From: Neobacillus cucumis | GTDB lineage: Bacteria; Bacillota; Bacilli; Bacillales_B; DSM-18226 | DNA: 64,000 nt | Assembly (NCBI RefSeq): GCF_023715505.1 | Contig: NZ_JAMBOH010000023.1 | Span: forward strand, 1 to 64,000 | Direction of reading: 5' to 3' | Shown here: positions 44,214-53,444 of the stretch, piece by piece | Layout of the letters: every line of letters starts with the position of its first letter | Position numbering within the stretch: the stretch's first letter is position 1 | Program-made: the position numbers and the translations under genes | The notes under the pieces: generated by a model | What the model was told of the DNA's origin: nothing | Databases searched by the model: none | The model's input: the letters and a program-made list of their open reading frames with translations, nothing else

Positions 44214-44290
44214 TTCAAATAGTACTTTTTTACTATAATTTTATGATACAATTATCCTGTATTAGTTTATTTACTTTAGGGGGATGTTTA

Positions 44291-44638
44291 GTGAGTGAAT
44301 CAACAGTAAGACAAAATTATGCTGCACAAACTCAAGAAAAATCTTATTTCGATGGTGGGTTATTTCAGTACATAGGATGGTCTATCTTAGGCGGACTTGT
44401 AACAATCTGTACTTTGGGGATTTGCTATCCCTGGGCAATTACAATGATATTAGGATGGAAAACACGACACACAGTCATTAATGGGAGAAGATTACAGTTC
44501 ACTGGATCAGCAGTTGAATTGTTTGGGAACTGGATTAAATGGTGGTTTCTTTGCTTAATTACATTAGGCATATATAGTTTTTGGTTGTTTATTGCAATGG
44601 AGAAATGGAAAACAAAACATACTTCTTTTGCTAACTAA
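44291..44638 (+). CDS. DUF898-like small membrane protein
   Basis: 115 residues with two or three hydrophobic segments and the pattern SYFDGGLFQYIGWSILGG, GICYPWAITMILGWKTRHTVINGRRLQFTGSA, NWIKWWFLCLITLGIYSFWLFIAMEKWKTKHT, which resembles DUF898 (YjgN-type) proteins of unknown role. The frame opens at 44243; the GTG at 44291 was chosen because GGGGG lies 7 bases before it. Monocistronic, next to a perfect hairpin repeat. Confidence 0.65.
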   Translation: MSESTVRQNYAAQTQEKSYFDGGLFQYIGWSILGGLVTICTLGICYPWAITMILGWKTRHTVINGRRLQFTGSAVELFGNWIKWWFLCLITLGIYSFWLFIAMEKWKTKHTSFAN

Positions 44639-44878
44639 ACGCGTCGCATGAGTAAACCCTATTAATTGATCTTTTTTCAATAACCTTAAAAAGGAATGAA
44701 TTAGCTTATGTTTAGTTATTGAATATATAATCATTATAATGTATAATTATACTGGGTTGGATGGGAAATGTGGACATCATAGTATTTAGCGTAGGCGGGG
44801 CTTATACTAATTAAAACATGAATTTATTGAATTTTTTTATTGACAATAAATGAGTATCAACAGATAAAAGAAAATCAT

Positions 44879-44917
44879 AGGGAAGGTCTCATGCTGCATA
44901 ATGATGAGACCTTCCCT
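44879..44917. terminator. Terminator between DUF898 and ktrB genes
   Basis: AGGGAAGGTCTCAT pairs with ATGAGACCTTCCCT around a 10-base loop, followed by TTTTCCTTTT. It resembles the dispersed hairpins in layout but not in sequence. The rest of 44639-44947 holds no gene. Confidence 0.8.
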
Positions 44918-44947
44918 TTTCCTTTTATTTCTTCTCATTCTCGTAAA

Positions 44948-46303
44948 TTAGCCAATAATGATTCGCTCTTTTGGGTATTGATAATCAGTTTTAATGGGTT
45001 TACCCCCTATTATTAATAAAAATGCAAAAATACCAATTCTCCCAATGAACATTAAAATCATAATAATAATTTTACCCATCGTACTTAATTCCGCAGTGAT
45101 TCCCATCGAAAAACCAACCGTCCCGAAGGCAGAAGACACTTCAAATATGATCTCGATTAAAGAAAAAGTCGGTTCCAAGATCGTAAGAATAATTGTACTA
45201 ACACAACAGAGCATCATCGCAGTTGCAATGACAATATAGGACTTGATTACATCCTCCATGACAAGTTCTCTCTTAAAAACTTTTATGGTCGTATTTCCGT
45301 TAGCAAAATAATAGATACTTAATAGCATAATCGCAAATGATGTCGTTCTTATTCCTCCTCCAGCACTACTTGGAGAGGTTCCGATAAACATAAGGATGCT
45401 TAAAATCAAAAGTGTAGGGGTGGAATACTCATTAACATCCATTGTATTAAGTCCACCATTCCTAGAAGAGACCGAATAAAAAAGAGAATAGAAAAAAGAT
45501 TCGTGCCAGGTTTTATTGGCAAAAAAATGATTATATTCACATAGATAGATCAGAATAGTACCTATAACGATTAAAACCAGAAAAGTTAGCGTCGTTATTT
45601 TTGTAAATAAGGAAAAACGATAAGGGATCTTCTTTCTATGTTTAAAAAACTGGATAACCTCCATAAGCACGGGAAATCCAATCGCCCCTATGATTAACAA
45701 CACCATTGTCATCACTAACACAAAATAATCGTGGGCAAAGGGAACTAGCGATTCTCCCGTAATATCAAATCCAGCATTCGTTGCCGCACTAACAGAGGCA
45801 AAGAAACCTTGTAAAAAAGCTTCTTGCCAAGTAGGAAAGTATTTTAAAAAGTATGTTCCAAAAATAATAGCCGCTACAAGTTCAATGATAATAAATAGCA
45901 TAAGAATATTTCGAACGAGTTTAACGATTCCAGAAAAAGTGGGGAGGTTCTGATCCGTCATAATAAGCATTCTTTCTCTTATTCCTATACGTCTCCCAAT
46001 TAAGAGCCAAATAGTGGTTCCAAGAAACATTATTCCGATGCCGCCAAATTGCAAAATGAGAGCAAAAATAAATGTTCCCGGAACACTAAGAACCTCATTA
46101 ATCGCAATGGTCGATAACCCTGTAACACTAACGGCACTAACAGCCGTAAATAAGGCATCAATAAACGATAATTTAGCATTCGGTTGTTGTGTGATCGGCA
46201 GCATTAATAAGATGGTTGAAACAACCACAGCCATTAGATAATAAATAACGATTATTTGAGCGGGCTTTATTGCGTTCTTTTTTTGTTGTTTTATAATTTT
46301 CAT
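44948..46303 (-). CDS. KtrB-type potassium uptake channel subunit, copy 1
   Basis: 451 residues of the TrkH/KtrB superfamily with four M1-P-M2 repeats and filter glycines in VSVTGLST, TNAGFDIT, RNGGLNT and GTVGFSMG; FIGTSPSSAGGGIRTTSF is the family's intramembrane-loop region. Imports K+ (often Na+-coupled) together with a regulatory RCK subunit such as KtrA/KtrC, which is not in the window. About 96% identical to the protein at 49736. No c-di-AMP riboswitch is evident in the 219 bases upstream (46304-46522). Confidence 0.92.
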   Translation of the reverse strand: MKIIKQQKKNAIKPAQIIVIYYLMAVVVSTILLMLPITQQPNAKLSFIDALFTAVSAVSVTGLSTIAINEVLSVPGTFIFALILQFGGIGIMFLGTTIWLLIGRRIGIRERMLIMTDQNLPTFSGIVKLVRNILMLFIIIELVAAIIFGTYFLKYFPTWQEAFLQGFFASVSAATNAGFDITGESLVPFAHDYFVLVMTMVLLIIGAIGFPVLMEVIQFFKHRKKIPYRFSLFTKITTLTFLVLIVIGTILIYLCEYNHFFANKTWHESFFYSLFYSVSSRNGGLNTMDVNEYSTPTLLILSILMFIGTSPSSAGGGIRTTSFAIMLLSIYYFANGNTTIKVFKRELVMEDVIKSYIVIATAMMLCCVSTIILTILEPTFSLIEIIFEVSSAFGTVGFSMGITAELSTMGKIIIMILMFIGRIGIFAFLLIIGGKPIKTDYQYPKERIIIG

Positions 46304-46522
46304 GTTCCACCATTTCTATCTATTTTAAGCAATATATTATATCTAATATAACCAAAATTCACCATTACATTGCCCTTCATTTTGTTAAACTAACCCGATT
46401 CGTACACTCAATAACAAAAAACCGCCAAGATAATATCAGATTGGATATTCAAACTTACACTGTCAAAGAAAAAACGTCTCCACTTTTAGTAGAAACGCAC
46501 GCGTGACATCATAGACATTGTA

Positions 46523-47410
46523 TTAATGAATGTCTTTTTTCTTAAATCGCCCGCCATGAACGGAAGATACATCCGTAGTAATGATAAATGCTTGAGGATC
46601 TAACGCTCTAATAATATCTTTCAACTTTGTTTCCTCTAACCTTGTAAAAACACATAAAATAACACGTCTATCTATACCACAATAAGAACCCTCTCCATGT
46701 AAATAAGTTATGCCCCGACCCAAACGCTCTGTAATAGCCTCCGCAATCTCAGTATTATGATCACTTATGATATACACCGATTTCATTTCCTCCAAACCTT
46801 TTTCTACAATATCAATGGTTTTAAAGGCAATATAATAAGTAAGCATCGAAAATAAAGCATTTTCTAACCCGAACACCACGGCTGCAACGGAGAAGATAAT
46901 CACATTTATAAACATGATGATTTCACCTACAGAAAATGGTGCCCTCTTCTCAATTAAAATCGCTAATGTTTCTGTACCATCTAAAACTCCACCATTCCTT
47001 AATGTTAAACCAACACCAAACCCTAATGCCACCCCTCCAAAAACAACCGCTAGCAGCCTATCATGGACAATCGGACTTACATCATGCATGAAAGAAGTGG
47101 CCACAGAAAGAGCGATAATTCCATACAACATACTAAGAGCAAAGGTGCCGCCAATTTGCTTATACCCTAAGAAAAAGAAAGGTAAGTTTAAAATGATTAG
47201 AAATATGCTAAGGTTGATTGTTGTCACATGACTCAAGATCATGGACAGGCCTGTTACTCCCCCGTCTATCATATGATTTGGAATTAATATGGCTTCTAAC
47301 CCGTAAGCCATAATGGTTGAACCTAAAGTAATAAAAAAAGCTCTTTTGACGATATTTTTAACTGTGAATTTTTCACGGTCAATTTTCTTTTTTCTTTCCA
47401 GTGAATCCAT
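46523..47410 (-). CDS. YitT family membrane protein (DUF2179)
   Basis: 295 residues: five membrane helices (ALEAILIPNHMIDGGVTGLSMIL, LNLPFFFLGYKQIGGTFALSML) then a cytoplasmic C-terminal DUF2179 domain (VYIISDHNTEIAEAI, GRGITYLHGEGSYCGIDRRVILCVFTRLEETKLKDII...DPQAFIITTDVSSVHGGRF). This is a large paralogous family in Bacillus with no settled function. The frame extends to 47461, but the ATG at 47410 has GGGGGG 9 bases upstream. Confidence 0.88.
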   Translation of the reverse strand: MDSLERKKKIDREKFTVKNIVKRAFFITLGSTIMAYGLEAILIPNHMIDGGVTGLSMILSHVTTINLSIFLIILNLPFFFLGYKQIGGTFALSMLYGIIALSVATSFMHDVSPIVHDRLLAVVFGGVALGFGVGLTLRNGGVLDGTETLAILIEKRAPFSVGEIIMFINVIIFSVAAVVFGLENALFSMLTYYIAFKTIDIVEKGLEEMKSVYIISDHNTEIAEAITERLGRGITYLHGEGSYCGIDRRVILCVFTRLEETKLKDIIRALDPQAFIITTDVSSVHGGRFKKKDIH

Positions 47411-47633
47411 AAAAGCTTTCCCCCCACTTTCTTTCGAAAAAATGCGATGCCAATTCGGCATCGCTTCAGTTTTACCTATTTAGACACTTAAATTATAAAA
47501 TAAAATGGCGGCTCAATACCTTTCATGGGGCATAGAACGTTAATCAACCTTTTTGGTGCTCCTCGTGCCCAATACCATTATAGTGCCATTATTCCTATTT
47601 CAATATTCTTCCACCACGATGCCCCATTAATTG

Positions 47634-47668
47634 AAGAAAAAAGCGATCCCTCATATTAGAAGGATCGC
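47634..47668 (-). terminator. Hairpin with minus-strand T-run
   Basis: GCGATCC pairs with GGATCGC around a 13-base loop and runs into TTTTTTC on the minus strand. It lies about 310 bases after the prohibitin-type gene, in a 564-base stretch (47411-47974) without a gene. That stretch also holds a hairpin at 47831-47856 (ACTCCCTTC/GAAGGGAGT) and a longer inverted repeat at 47877-47922. Confidence 0.6.
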
Positions 47669-47928
47669 ACCCGTAAAATAAAAAGTGAATATTCATTTTT
47701 CTCGATTGGAGTCTTAGGAATAGGTATCGTAAGGATCATTAGTATCGATTGAATTGCATCATCACTTAGCCAATGAACTTTCGTTCTCCGGTGAATTGAT
47801 AAGAACAAAACCCGTTATCTCATTCTTAAAACTCCCTTCGAACCTATGAAGGGAGTCTTCTTTGTTAATCCTCTACACGAGTCTGGTTAATTTCCACTGC
47901 ACCGAATGGAAACCTGACTCGTTCTCAA

Positions 47929-47956
47929 AGGAAGCATGAGAACCGTCCCCCTGCAC
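47929..47956. repeat. REP-like half repeat, copy 7
   Basis: GGAAGCATGAGAACCGTCCC CCTGCACC: a single right arm of the dispersed repeat without a partner, just after the prohibitin-type gene's 3' end. Confidence 0.8.
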
Positions 47957-47974
47957 CCATCTTCCCTTTTCATT

Positions 47975-48784
47975 TTATTTCTCCTCAGCAGTAGTCCCGC
48001 TCAAATCTATAAACGGGGTAGCTCCTCCAGTTACACTTGGAAGACGTCCATCCCACTTTTCCAACGCCTTTTCTTGAACCTCAATTTGTTTTAATTGGAT
48101 TAGCTCCGGTGTGACTTCCTGCTTTTTTAATCTTAAGGCCTCTGCTTCAGCACCCGCTTGGGTGATTTGCTGCTGCGCTTCAATCTTGATTCTTTCCAAA
48201 TCCCTTTGTGCCTTTAACGCATTTTGTTCGGCCGTCTGTTTCAATTCAATGGCTTTATTAAATTCCTCACTGAAGGCGAATTCTTTAATATTAATATCCT
48301 CCAGGATCATATAATACTTGGTTAATTTCTTGGACAGCATATCCTTCACTTGAGCAGATACTTCCGGGCGTTTTGATATTAACTCTTCAGCGGTATATTG
48401 AGCTGTAACCGCTTTTAATGATTCAGCAATCGCAGGATCCACGATGCGAGCGCGATAATCAGGACCGATTTCTTGGTACAGCTTATTTACGGCACCAGTA
48501 TCAACCGAATAATTGACAGCGACATTTGCTGTGACCATTTGCAGGTCCTTTGAGGCAGCGGTCTGAGAACTTTCTTCTTTTTGAACCCGGACCTCAACCT
48601 GTTCCACATTTTGAATGAACGGAATTTTAAAATGAAAGCCCTCCGTTAATATTGTTGGCTTGACTGCCCCTAATTGTAAAAGAACCCCTCTATACCCAGA
48701 TGCCACTGTTGTGCCTGAAAAAATAAAAAGCACAATAACCACAACCAAAATCAAGCCGCTTATAATGAGTTTGTTATTCTTCAT
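47975..48784 (-). CDS. Prohibitin-like SPFH/Band 7 membrane protein
   Basis: 269 residues: one N-terminal membrane helix (LIISGLILVVVIVLFIFSG), the SPFH domain (YRGVLLQLGAVKPTILTEGFHFKIPFIQNVEQVEVRVQ...VNYSVDTGAVNKLYQEIG) and a long alpha-helical, Ala/Glu/Gln-rich stretch (LKQTAEQNALKAQRDLERIKIEAQQQ). Such proteins oligomerise into membrane scaffolds. It is flanked at both ends by dispersed repeats and appears monocistronic. Confidence 0.88.
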   Translation of the reverse strand: MKNNKLIISGLILVVVIVLFIFSGTTVASGYRGVLLQLGAVKPTILTEGFHFKIPFIQNVEQVEVRVQKEESSQTAASKDLQMVTANVAVNYSVDTGAVNKLYQEIGPDYRARIVDPAIAESLKAVTAQYTAEELISKRPEVSAQVKDMLSKKLTKYYMILEDINIKEFAFSEEFNKAIELKQTAEQNALKAQRDLERIKIEAQQQITQAGAEAEALRLKKQEVTPELIQLKQIEVQEKALEKWDGRLPSVTGGATPFIDLSGTTAEEK

Positions 48785-48817
48785 GATGCCTTCCCCCCCT
48801 CCTCAATAAATATATGA

Positions 48818-48869
48818 GCAAGGGGACGGTTCTCATGCTTCAAAAGAAGCATGAGAACCGTCCCCTTGC
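48818..48869. repeat. REP-like hairpin repeat, copy 8 (perfect)
   Basis: Perfect 24-bp stem (GCAAGGGGACGGTTCTCATG CTTC and its exact complement) with an AAAA loop, 34 bases upstream of the prohibitin-type gene start. Confidence 0.92.
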
Positions 48870-49014
48870 ATCTTAGGATTGATTTCTCTTAAAAGAGGGT
48901 AACTATTATTTAAAGCAAAAAATATTTTACTAGTATCTCCTATATCGACACCGTTTTTAAGGCAGACCAATTATATTTTAAGTGTAGACAAGTATTAAAG
49001 AGGGGGAATTACGC

Positions 49015-49521
49015 ATGAAGATACAAAGATCAATTAAACTATTCTTTTCCGTACTAATGATTTTTACTTTGTTATTATTGCCCTCAACGATTTCAAAAGC
49101 ATCCGCAACAACCAAGGTTTCAAAACAGTCAGTAACAGAAAAAGCACCCACCTATATTACTTCCTTTACATACGAACATGGTAAATGGGTGGGGAAATTT
49201 GATTATATACAATGGTATTTCGGCAAGGCTGCTGATCGAGAATTTTTAAAGGACTGTCATTGCAGTAAAGAAATGGATCATGCACCGGATGGATACTGGA
49301 TTCGGAACGTGAATCCGAAGATACGCACCTTTACCATTTCAAATAATGCCCAATATGTTCTGCAGACACGAAGTTCATACGCTATTAAATGGAACGAAAA
49401 AGTAACTAGAAGTCAGTTTATCACCTTTTTGAAACAGCAAGATAAGCATCATCAAATTCCTTATCATATCGAAGTAAAAAATGGTGTGGTGACGAAAATC
49501 ACACAACAATATATACCTTAA
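49015..49521 (+). CDS. Secreted protein of unknown function
   Basis: 168 residues with a clear signal peptide (LFFSVLMIFTLLLLPSTISKASA, cleavage about residue 31). The mature part has two close Cys (KDCHCSKEMDH), several aromatics (YEHGKWVGKFDYIQWYFG) and a basic end. I do not recognise a family. AGAGGGGG lies 8 bases before the ATG. It stands alone and is followed by a strong terminator. Confidence 0.7.
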   Translation: MKIQRSIKLFFSVLMIFTLLLLPSTISKASATTKVSKQSVTEKAPTYITSFTYEHGKWVGKFDYIQWYFGKAADREFLKDCHCSKEMDHAPDGYWIRNVNPKIRTFTISNNAQYVLQTRSSYAIKWNEKVTRSQFITFLKQQDKHHQIPYHIEVKNGVVTKITQQYIP

Positions 49522-49658
49522 TCGTATGTATGCAAGTTCTATTTATGAGGATTTGGTTGAAAAACGGCCTCAAAAAATCCGGGAGTTTAGATGAGTATCC
49601 TTCATTAAGGAATAATTAAATAGAATTACTTACCGGAGAATACTTACAGACAAGATAT

Positions 49659-49696
49659 AAAAAAGCCTATCCGTCCAAGAACGGATAGGCTTTTTT
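49659..49696. terminator. Bidirectional terminator
   Basis: AAAAAAGCCTATCCGT pairs exactly with ACGGATAGGCTTTTTT around a 6-base loop, between the convergent secreted-protein and ktrB copy 2 genes. Confidence 0.92.
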
Positions 49697-49735
49697 ACTA
49701 TTGAACTGCAACAAACTCTGAAAATCTTATTTAAA

Positions 49736-51088
49736 TTAGCCAATAATGATTCGCTCTTTTGGGTATTGATAATTAGTTTTAATGGGTTTACCCCCTATTA
49801 TTAATAAAAATGCAAAAATACCAATTCTCCCAATGAACATTAAAATCATAATAAAAATTTTACCCATCGTACTTAATTCCGCAGTGATTCCCATGGAAAA
49901 TCCAACCGTCCCGAAAGCAGAAGACACTTCAAATATGATTTCCATTAAAGAAAAAGTCGGTTCCAATATCGTAAGAATAATCGTACTAACACCACAGAGC
50001 ATCATCGCAGTTGCAATGACCATATAGGACTTGATTACATCCTCCATGACAAGCTCTCTCTTAAAAACTTTTATAGTCGTATTTCCGTTAGCAAAATAAT
50101 AGATACTTAATAACATAATCGCAAACGATGTCGTTCTTATTCCTCCTCCAGCACTACTTGGAGAGGTCCCGATAAACATAAGAATGCTTAAAATCAATAG
50201 AGTAGGAGTGGAATACTCGTTAACATCCATCGTATTAAGCCCGCCATTCCTAGAAGACACCGAATAAAAAAGCGAATAGAAAAACGACTCATGCCAGGTT
50301 TTATCGGCAAAAAAATGATTATATTCACATAGATAGATCAAAATCGTACCAATAACGATTAAAACCAAAAAGGTTAGCGTCGTTATTTTCGTAAATAAGG
50401 AAAAACGATAGGGAATTTTCTTTCTATGTTTAAAAAACTGGATGACTTCCATAAGAACGGGAAATCCAATCGCTCCTATAATTAACAACACCATCGTCAT
50501 CACTAACACAAAATAATCGTGGGCAAAGGGAACTAGGGATTCTCCCGTAATATCAAATCCAGCATTCGTTGCCGCACTAACAGAGGCAAAGAAACCTTGT
50601 AAATAAGCTTCTTGCCAAGTAGGAAAGTATTTTAAAAAGTATGTTCCAAATATAATAGCCCCAACCAGTTCAATAATCATAAATAGCATAAGTATATTTC
50701 TTACGAGTTTAACGATGCCAGAAAAGGTCGGGAGGTTCTGGTCCGTCATAATAAGCATTCTTTCTCTTATCCCTATACGTCTCCCAATTAAAAGCCAAAT
50801 AGTGGTTCCAAGAAACATAATCCCGATACCGCCAAATTGCAGAATGAGAGCAAAAATAAATGTGCCCGGAACACTAAGTACCTCATTAATGGCAATGGTT
50901 GATAACCCTGTTACACTAACGGCACTCACAGCCGTAAATAAGGCGTCAATAAACAATAATTTAGCATTCGGCTGTTGTGTAATCGGCAGCATTAATAATA
51001 TGGTAGAAACCACTACAGCTATCAGATAATAAATCACGATCATTTGGGCGGGCTTTAGTGTCCTTTTTTGTTGTTTTATAATATTCAT
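49736..51088 (-). CDS. KtrB-type potassium uptake channel subunit, copy 2
   Basis: 450 residues with all the TrkH/KtrB motifs of copy 1 (VSVTGLST, TNAGFDIT, RNGGLNT, GTVGFSMG). The two proteins differ at roughly 17 positions plus one residue near the N-terminus (IKQQKKNAIKPAQ against IKQQKRTLKPAQ). The DNA is also nearly the same, including about 60 bases upstream. Similarity ends at 51149, where a REP-like repeat begins. Having two intact copies about 4.8 kb apart suggests dosage benefit or recent duplication. Confidence 0.92.
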   Translation of the reverse strand: MNIIKQQKRTLKPAQMIVIYYLIAVVVSTILLMLPITQQPNAKLLFIDALFTAVSAVSVTGLSTIAINEVLSVPGTFIFALILQFGGIGIMFLGTTIWLLIGRRIGIRERMLIMTDQNLPTFSGIVKLVRNILMLFMIIELVGAIIFGTYFLKYFPTWQEAYLQGFFASVSAATNAGFDITGESLVPFAHDYFVLVMTMVLLIIGAIGFPVLMEVIQFFKHRKKIPYRFSLFTKITTLTFLVLIVIGTILIYLCEYNHFFADKTWHESFFYSLFYSVSSRNGGLNTMDVNEYSTPTLLILSILMFIGTSPSSAGGGIRTTSFAIMLLSIYYFANGNTTIKVFKRELVMEDVIKSYMVIATAMMLCGVSTIILTILEPTFSLMEIIFEVSSAFGTVGFSMGITAELSTMGKIFIMILMFIGRIGIFAFLLIIGGKPIKTNYQYPKERIIIG

Positions 51089-51155
51089 GTTTCACCATTT
51101 CTATCTATATTTGAGCAATGTATATATCTAATATAACCTAAATTCACCAAAGGAA

Positions 51156-51204
51156 GCACAGGGACGGTTCTCATGCTTCGGAAGCATGAGAACCGTCCCC
51201 GTGC
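51156..51204. repeat. REP-like hairpin repeat, copy 9, adjacent to the transposase
   Basis: GCACAGGGACGGTTCTCATG continues to CTTC and pairs with GAAGCATGAGAACCGTCCCC GTGC with one A-C mismatch, tip CTTCGGAAG. It starts 10 bases after the RAYT stop codon, the expected place for a REP mobilised by its own RAYT. Confidence 0.9.
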
Positions 51205-51213
51205 ACCACTCCA

Positions 51214-51992
51214 TCACGCTTTAAAAATCAAACTCGCCGACACACCCAATATTCTCGCTGCCTGCCGTTGCGACAGGCCCTTGATTTTTTTGACTGCTTG
51301 GAACACCTCATTTCTTTGCAGCTTTGGCAAGCTCTTGACCTGAGCTATCTCTATTCCACCAAGCACGTCCTTGATCATAAGCCTTGCCTCTTCATCTGAT
51401 AATCTTCTTTTATAATTCTCCGGTTCATCCAAACATTGAACATTTAGATATCTCTCATTAAAATCAATGAATTGAGCTTTTGCAATGGCTAAATCATCTG
51501 AAAAAAACTTAAGTATGTATTGGCAATCAACCAGACTTTTGGAAACCAGATGATTTCCATAGTACCCAGGACAGCTGCTCCATCTCCATTCATTCACCTT
51601 GCCTACCATCCCAGCTTTTACTGGATTTTGAGGATATAACTCACGACCGTCAATATATACCGAACATCTTCCACATTTTCACTTCTGAATCGGCCCTGAA
51701 AAAGGTGCCCGTTTGTTTGATACTTCCAGTTATAATAAGAAACAAAGCTTACACCGATCCGTTTCATGGTGGTTGAAAGTGGTTCATTTCCTTCTTTGAC
51801 AAGGAGATGGACATGATTACCCATCAAGCACCATGCAAAAATTTTTAATTCTGATTTGATTTTATATCTCTCCAAAATTCTAAGGAATGTTAAGCAGTCC
51901 TCCTCCTCATGGAATATTTCCTGTCGGTTCGCTCCTCTCAACATTACATGGTAAATACCGCTCCAGCTTTTTACGCGAGCAACTCGAGGCAT
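51214..51992 (-). pseudogene. REP-associated tyrosine transposase (RAYT), single frameshift
   Basis: Y1/HUH-type transposase related to IS200/IS605 TnpA. The first frame gives MPRVARVKSWSGIYHVMLRG, the HUH motif LMGNHVHLLVK and YYNWKYQTNGHLFQGRF with the candidate catalytic Tyr. The frame then breaks: after VVSYI the DNA should encode HQNPVKAGMVGKV, but one base is missing near 51631 (CT where CAT is expected). The second frame continues to a C-terminal helix-turn-helix (LSQRQAARILGVSASLIFKA). With one base restored it would be about 259 residues. Probably recently inactivated; programmed frameshifting is less likely. Confidence 0.85.
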
Positions 51993-52250
51993 CTCTATCA
52001 CCACTAACCTATTCAAGATTTTTTACATTCGAAAAAATAAAGGAATTCATAAATTGGGGATTAACTAAATCTTTTATTAAATGCGAAGGGATAAGTCATT
52101 TGTAGATTGAAAAAGTGTAGTTTAATTAATGGAAAAAAAGAGAAAAGAAATAAGAGGGTTTTCCAAAGTGTTAAGATTTTACGAGAAGTATAATACAAGT
52201 CTATCATATACAAATTTATCAAAGCTTTCACCACATTTTTAACATTAAAA

Positions 52251-52282
52251 AGGAAGCACGAGAACCGTCCCCATGCTCCCAC
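52251..52282. repeat. REP-like half repeat, copy 10, upstream of the transposase
   Basis: GGAAGCACGAGAACCGTCCC CATGCTCCC, the reverse complement of the left arm of the 13119/26169 subtype, about 260 bases upstream of the RAYT start and just after the uxaA-type gene's 3' end. The RAYT remnant is therefore flanked on both sides. Confidence 0.8.
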
Positions 52283-52286
52283 TTCT

Positions 52287-53444
52287 CTATCTAGTTTCTG
52301 CCAATCGCCAAATTGCAAATTCTTGATTTTTATGTCTTTCGGCCGCCGTCAACTTGCCGCCTGCCGTTTGCATGATCAGGTCATAGATTTCTTGACCAAT
52401 TTCCTCAATCGTATTGAGCCCTTGAATGATTTTTCCGGCATTCACATCAATATGCTCCGACATGATTTCATAGAGTCTTGGGTTAGTTCCCACTTTAATC
52501 ACTGGGACAATAGGCGAACCTGTCGGCGAGCCCTTCCCGGTCGAAAACAAGACAATTTGAGCACCACCTGCAGCCAGGCCCGCAACCGATTCCACGTCAT
52601 AACCCGGTGTGTCCATAAAGACAAACCCTTTTTCTGTTGGCTTTTGTGCATAGGCGATCACTTCCATCAACGTCGAATTCCCACCCTTTTTAATACAGCC
52701 TAACGATTTTTCCTCAAGGGTCGTTAACCCGCCTGCCATATTACCCGGCGTTGGATTGGCCGAGCGAATATCTTCACCGGTGTCGCGGATTCGTTCTTCG
52801 TATTCTCGAACAATTTTTAAAAAGGCCTCCCCGACCGCCGGACTAACAGCTCGTTTGGCCAAAATATGCTCCGCTCCGATAGCTTCGGTCGTCTCCGCTA
52901 AAATACTGGTACCGCCATCTCGTACAACCGCATCCGAGCACGCCCCAATCGCGGGATTAGCGGTGATTCCGGACCATGCATCCGATCCGCCGCATTCAAG
53001 CCCAATAGTCAATTCTGTTATATCGGCCGTTACCTTTTCTTGGGCATGGCTTCGTTCGACTGCCGTTTCGAGCCATTGCTTTCCTTCCTTCAAAATGTCT
53101 GAAATGCTTTTATCCTTTTGAAAAGTAATCGAATGGACATAACAGCCCTCTTCCTTTAAGCTTTCAACAATTTCCTTGGCGGGGTCGTCATTGCCCATCC
53201 CTAAAAGAAGGGCGGCACTCACATTCGGATGCCCGGCCGTACCCTTAAGCGTTCGAATCGTCTGATCTAAATCCTCCGGATATTGGGCTTTTCCTGCCTG
53301 ATGGGAAACAGGAATAACCCCCGGGACCAACTGAGCCACTTTTTTCGTAAAGCTGGCCAACTCTCCAACCGTATTCATCACTATGACATGATTTCGTACC
53401 CCTACACTTCCATTCGCCCGCCGGTATCCTTGAAAGGTCTTCAT
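52287..53444 (-). CDS. UxaA-family sugar-acid dehydratase, large subunit 1
   Basis: 385 residues matching the altronate/galactarate dehydratase family. The second half is canonical: GLECGGSDAWSGITANPAIG, SANPTPGNMAGGLTTLEEKSLGCIKKGG and MDTPGYDVESVAGLAAGGAQIVLFSTGKGSPTGS. In the first half the usual Cys motifs are gone: SHQAGKAQYPED stands where homologs have GCG or GCxQ, and LLGMGNDD where they have VGLGCExNQ. The ATG at 53444 overlaps the small-subunit stop (ATGA). It probably removes water from an aldonate or aldarate; the substrate is unknown. Confidence 0.8.
   Translation of the reverse strand: MKTFQGYRRANGSVGVRNHVIVMNTVGELASFTKKVAQLVPGVIPVSHQAGKAQYPEDLDQTIRTLKGTAGHPNVSAALLLGMGNDDPAKEIVESLKEEGCYVHSITFQKDKSISDILKEGKQWLETAVERSHAQEKVTADITELTIGLECGGSDAWSGITANPAIGACSDAVVRDGGTSILAETTEAIGAEHILAKRAVSPAVGEAFLKIVREYEERIRDTGEDIRSANPTPGNMAGGLTTLEEKSLGCIKKGGNSTLMEVIAYAQKPTEKGFVFMDTPGYDVESVAGLAAGGAQIVLFSTGKGSPTGSPIVPVIKVGTNPRLYEIMSEHIDVNAGKIIQGLNTIEEIGQEIYDLIMQTAGGKLTAAERHKNQEFAIWRLAETR

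Noticed and set aside
44879..44917. Hairpin AGGGAAGGTCTCAT...ATGAGACCTTCCCT as another member of the REP-like family
   Set aside because: It shares only short words with the family core and is better explained as an ordinary terminator with a T-rich tail.
46304..46522. Possible c-di-AMP (ydaO-type) riboswitch upstream of ktrB copy 1
   Set aside because: The gap is short, AT-rich and lacks the conserved stems of that riboswitch class.
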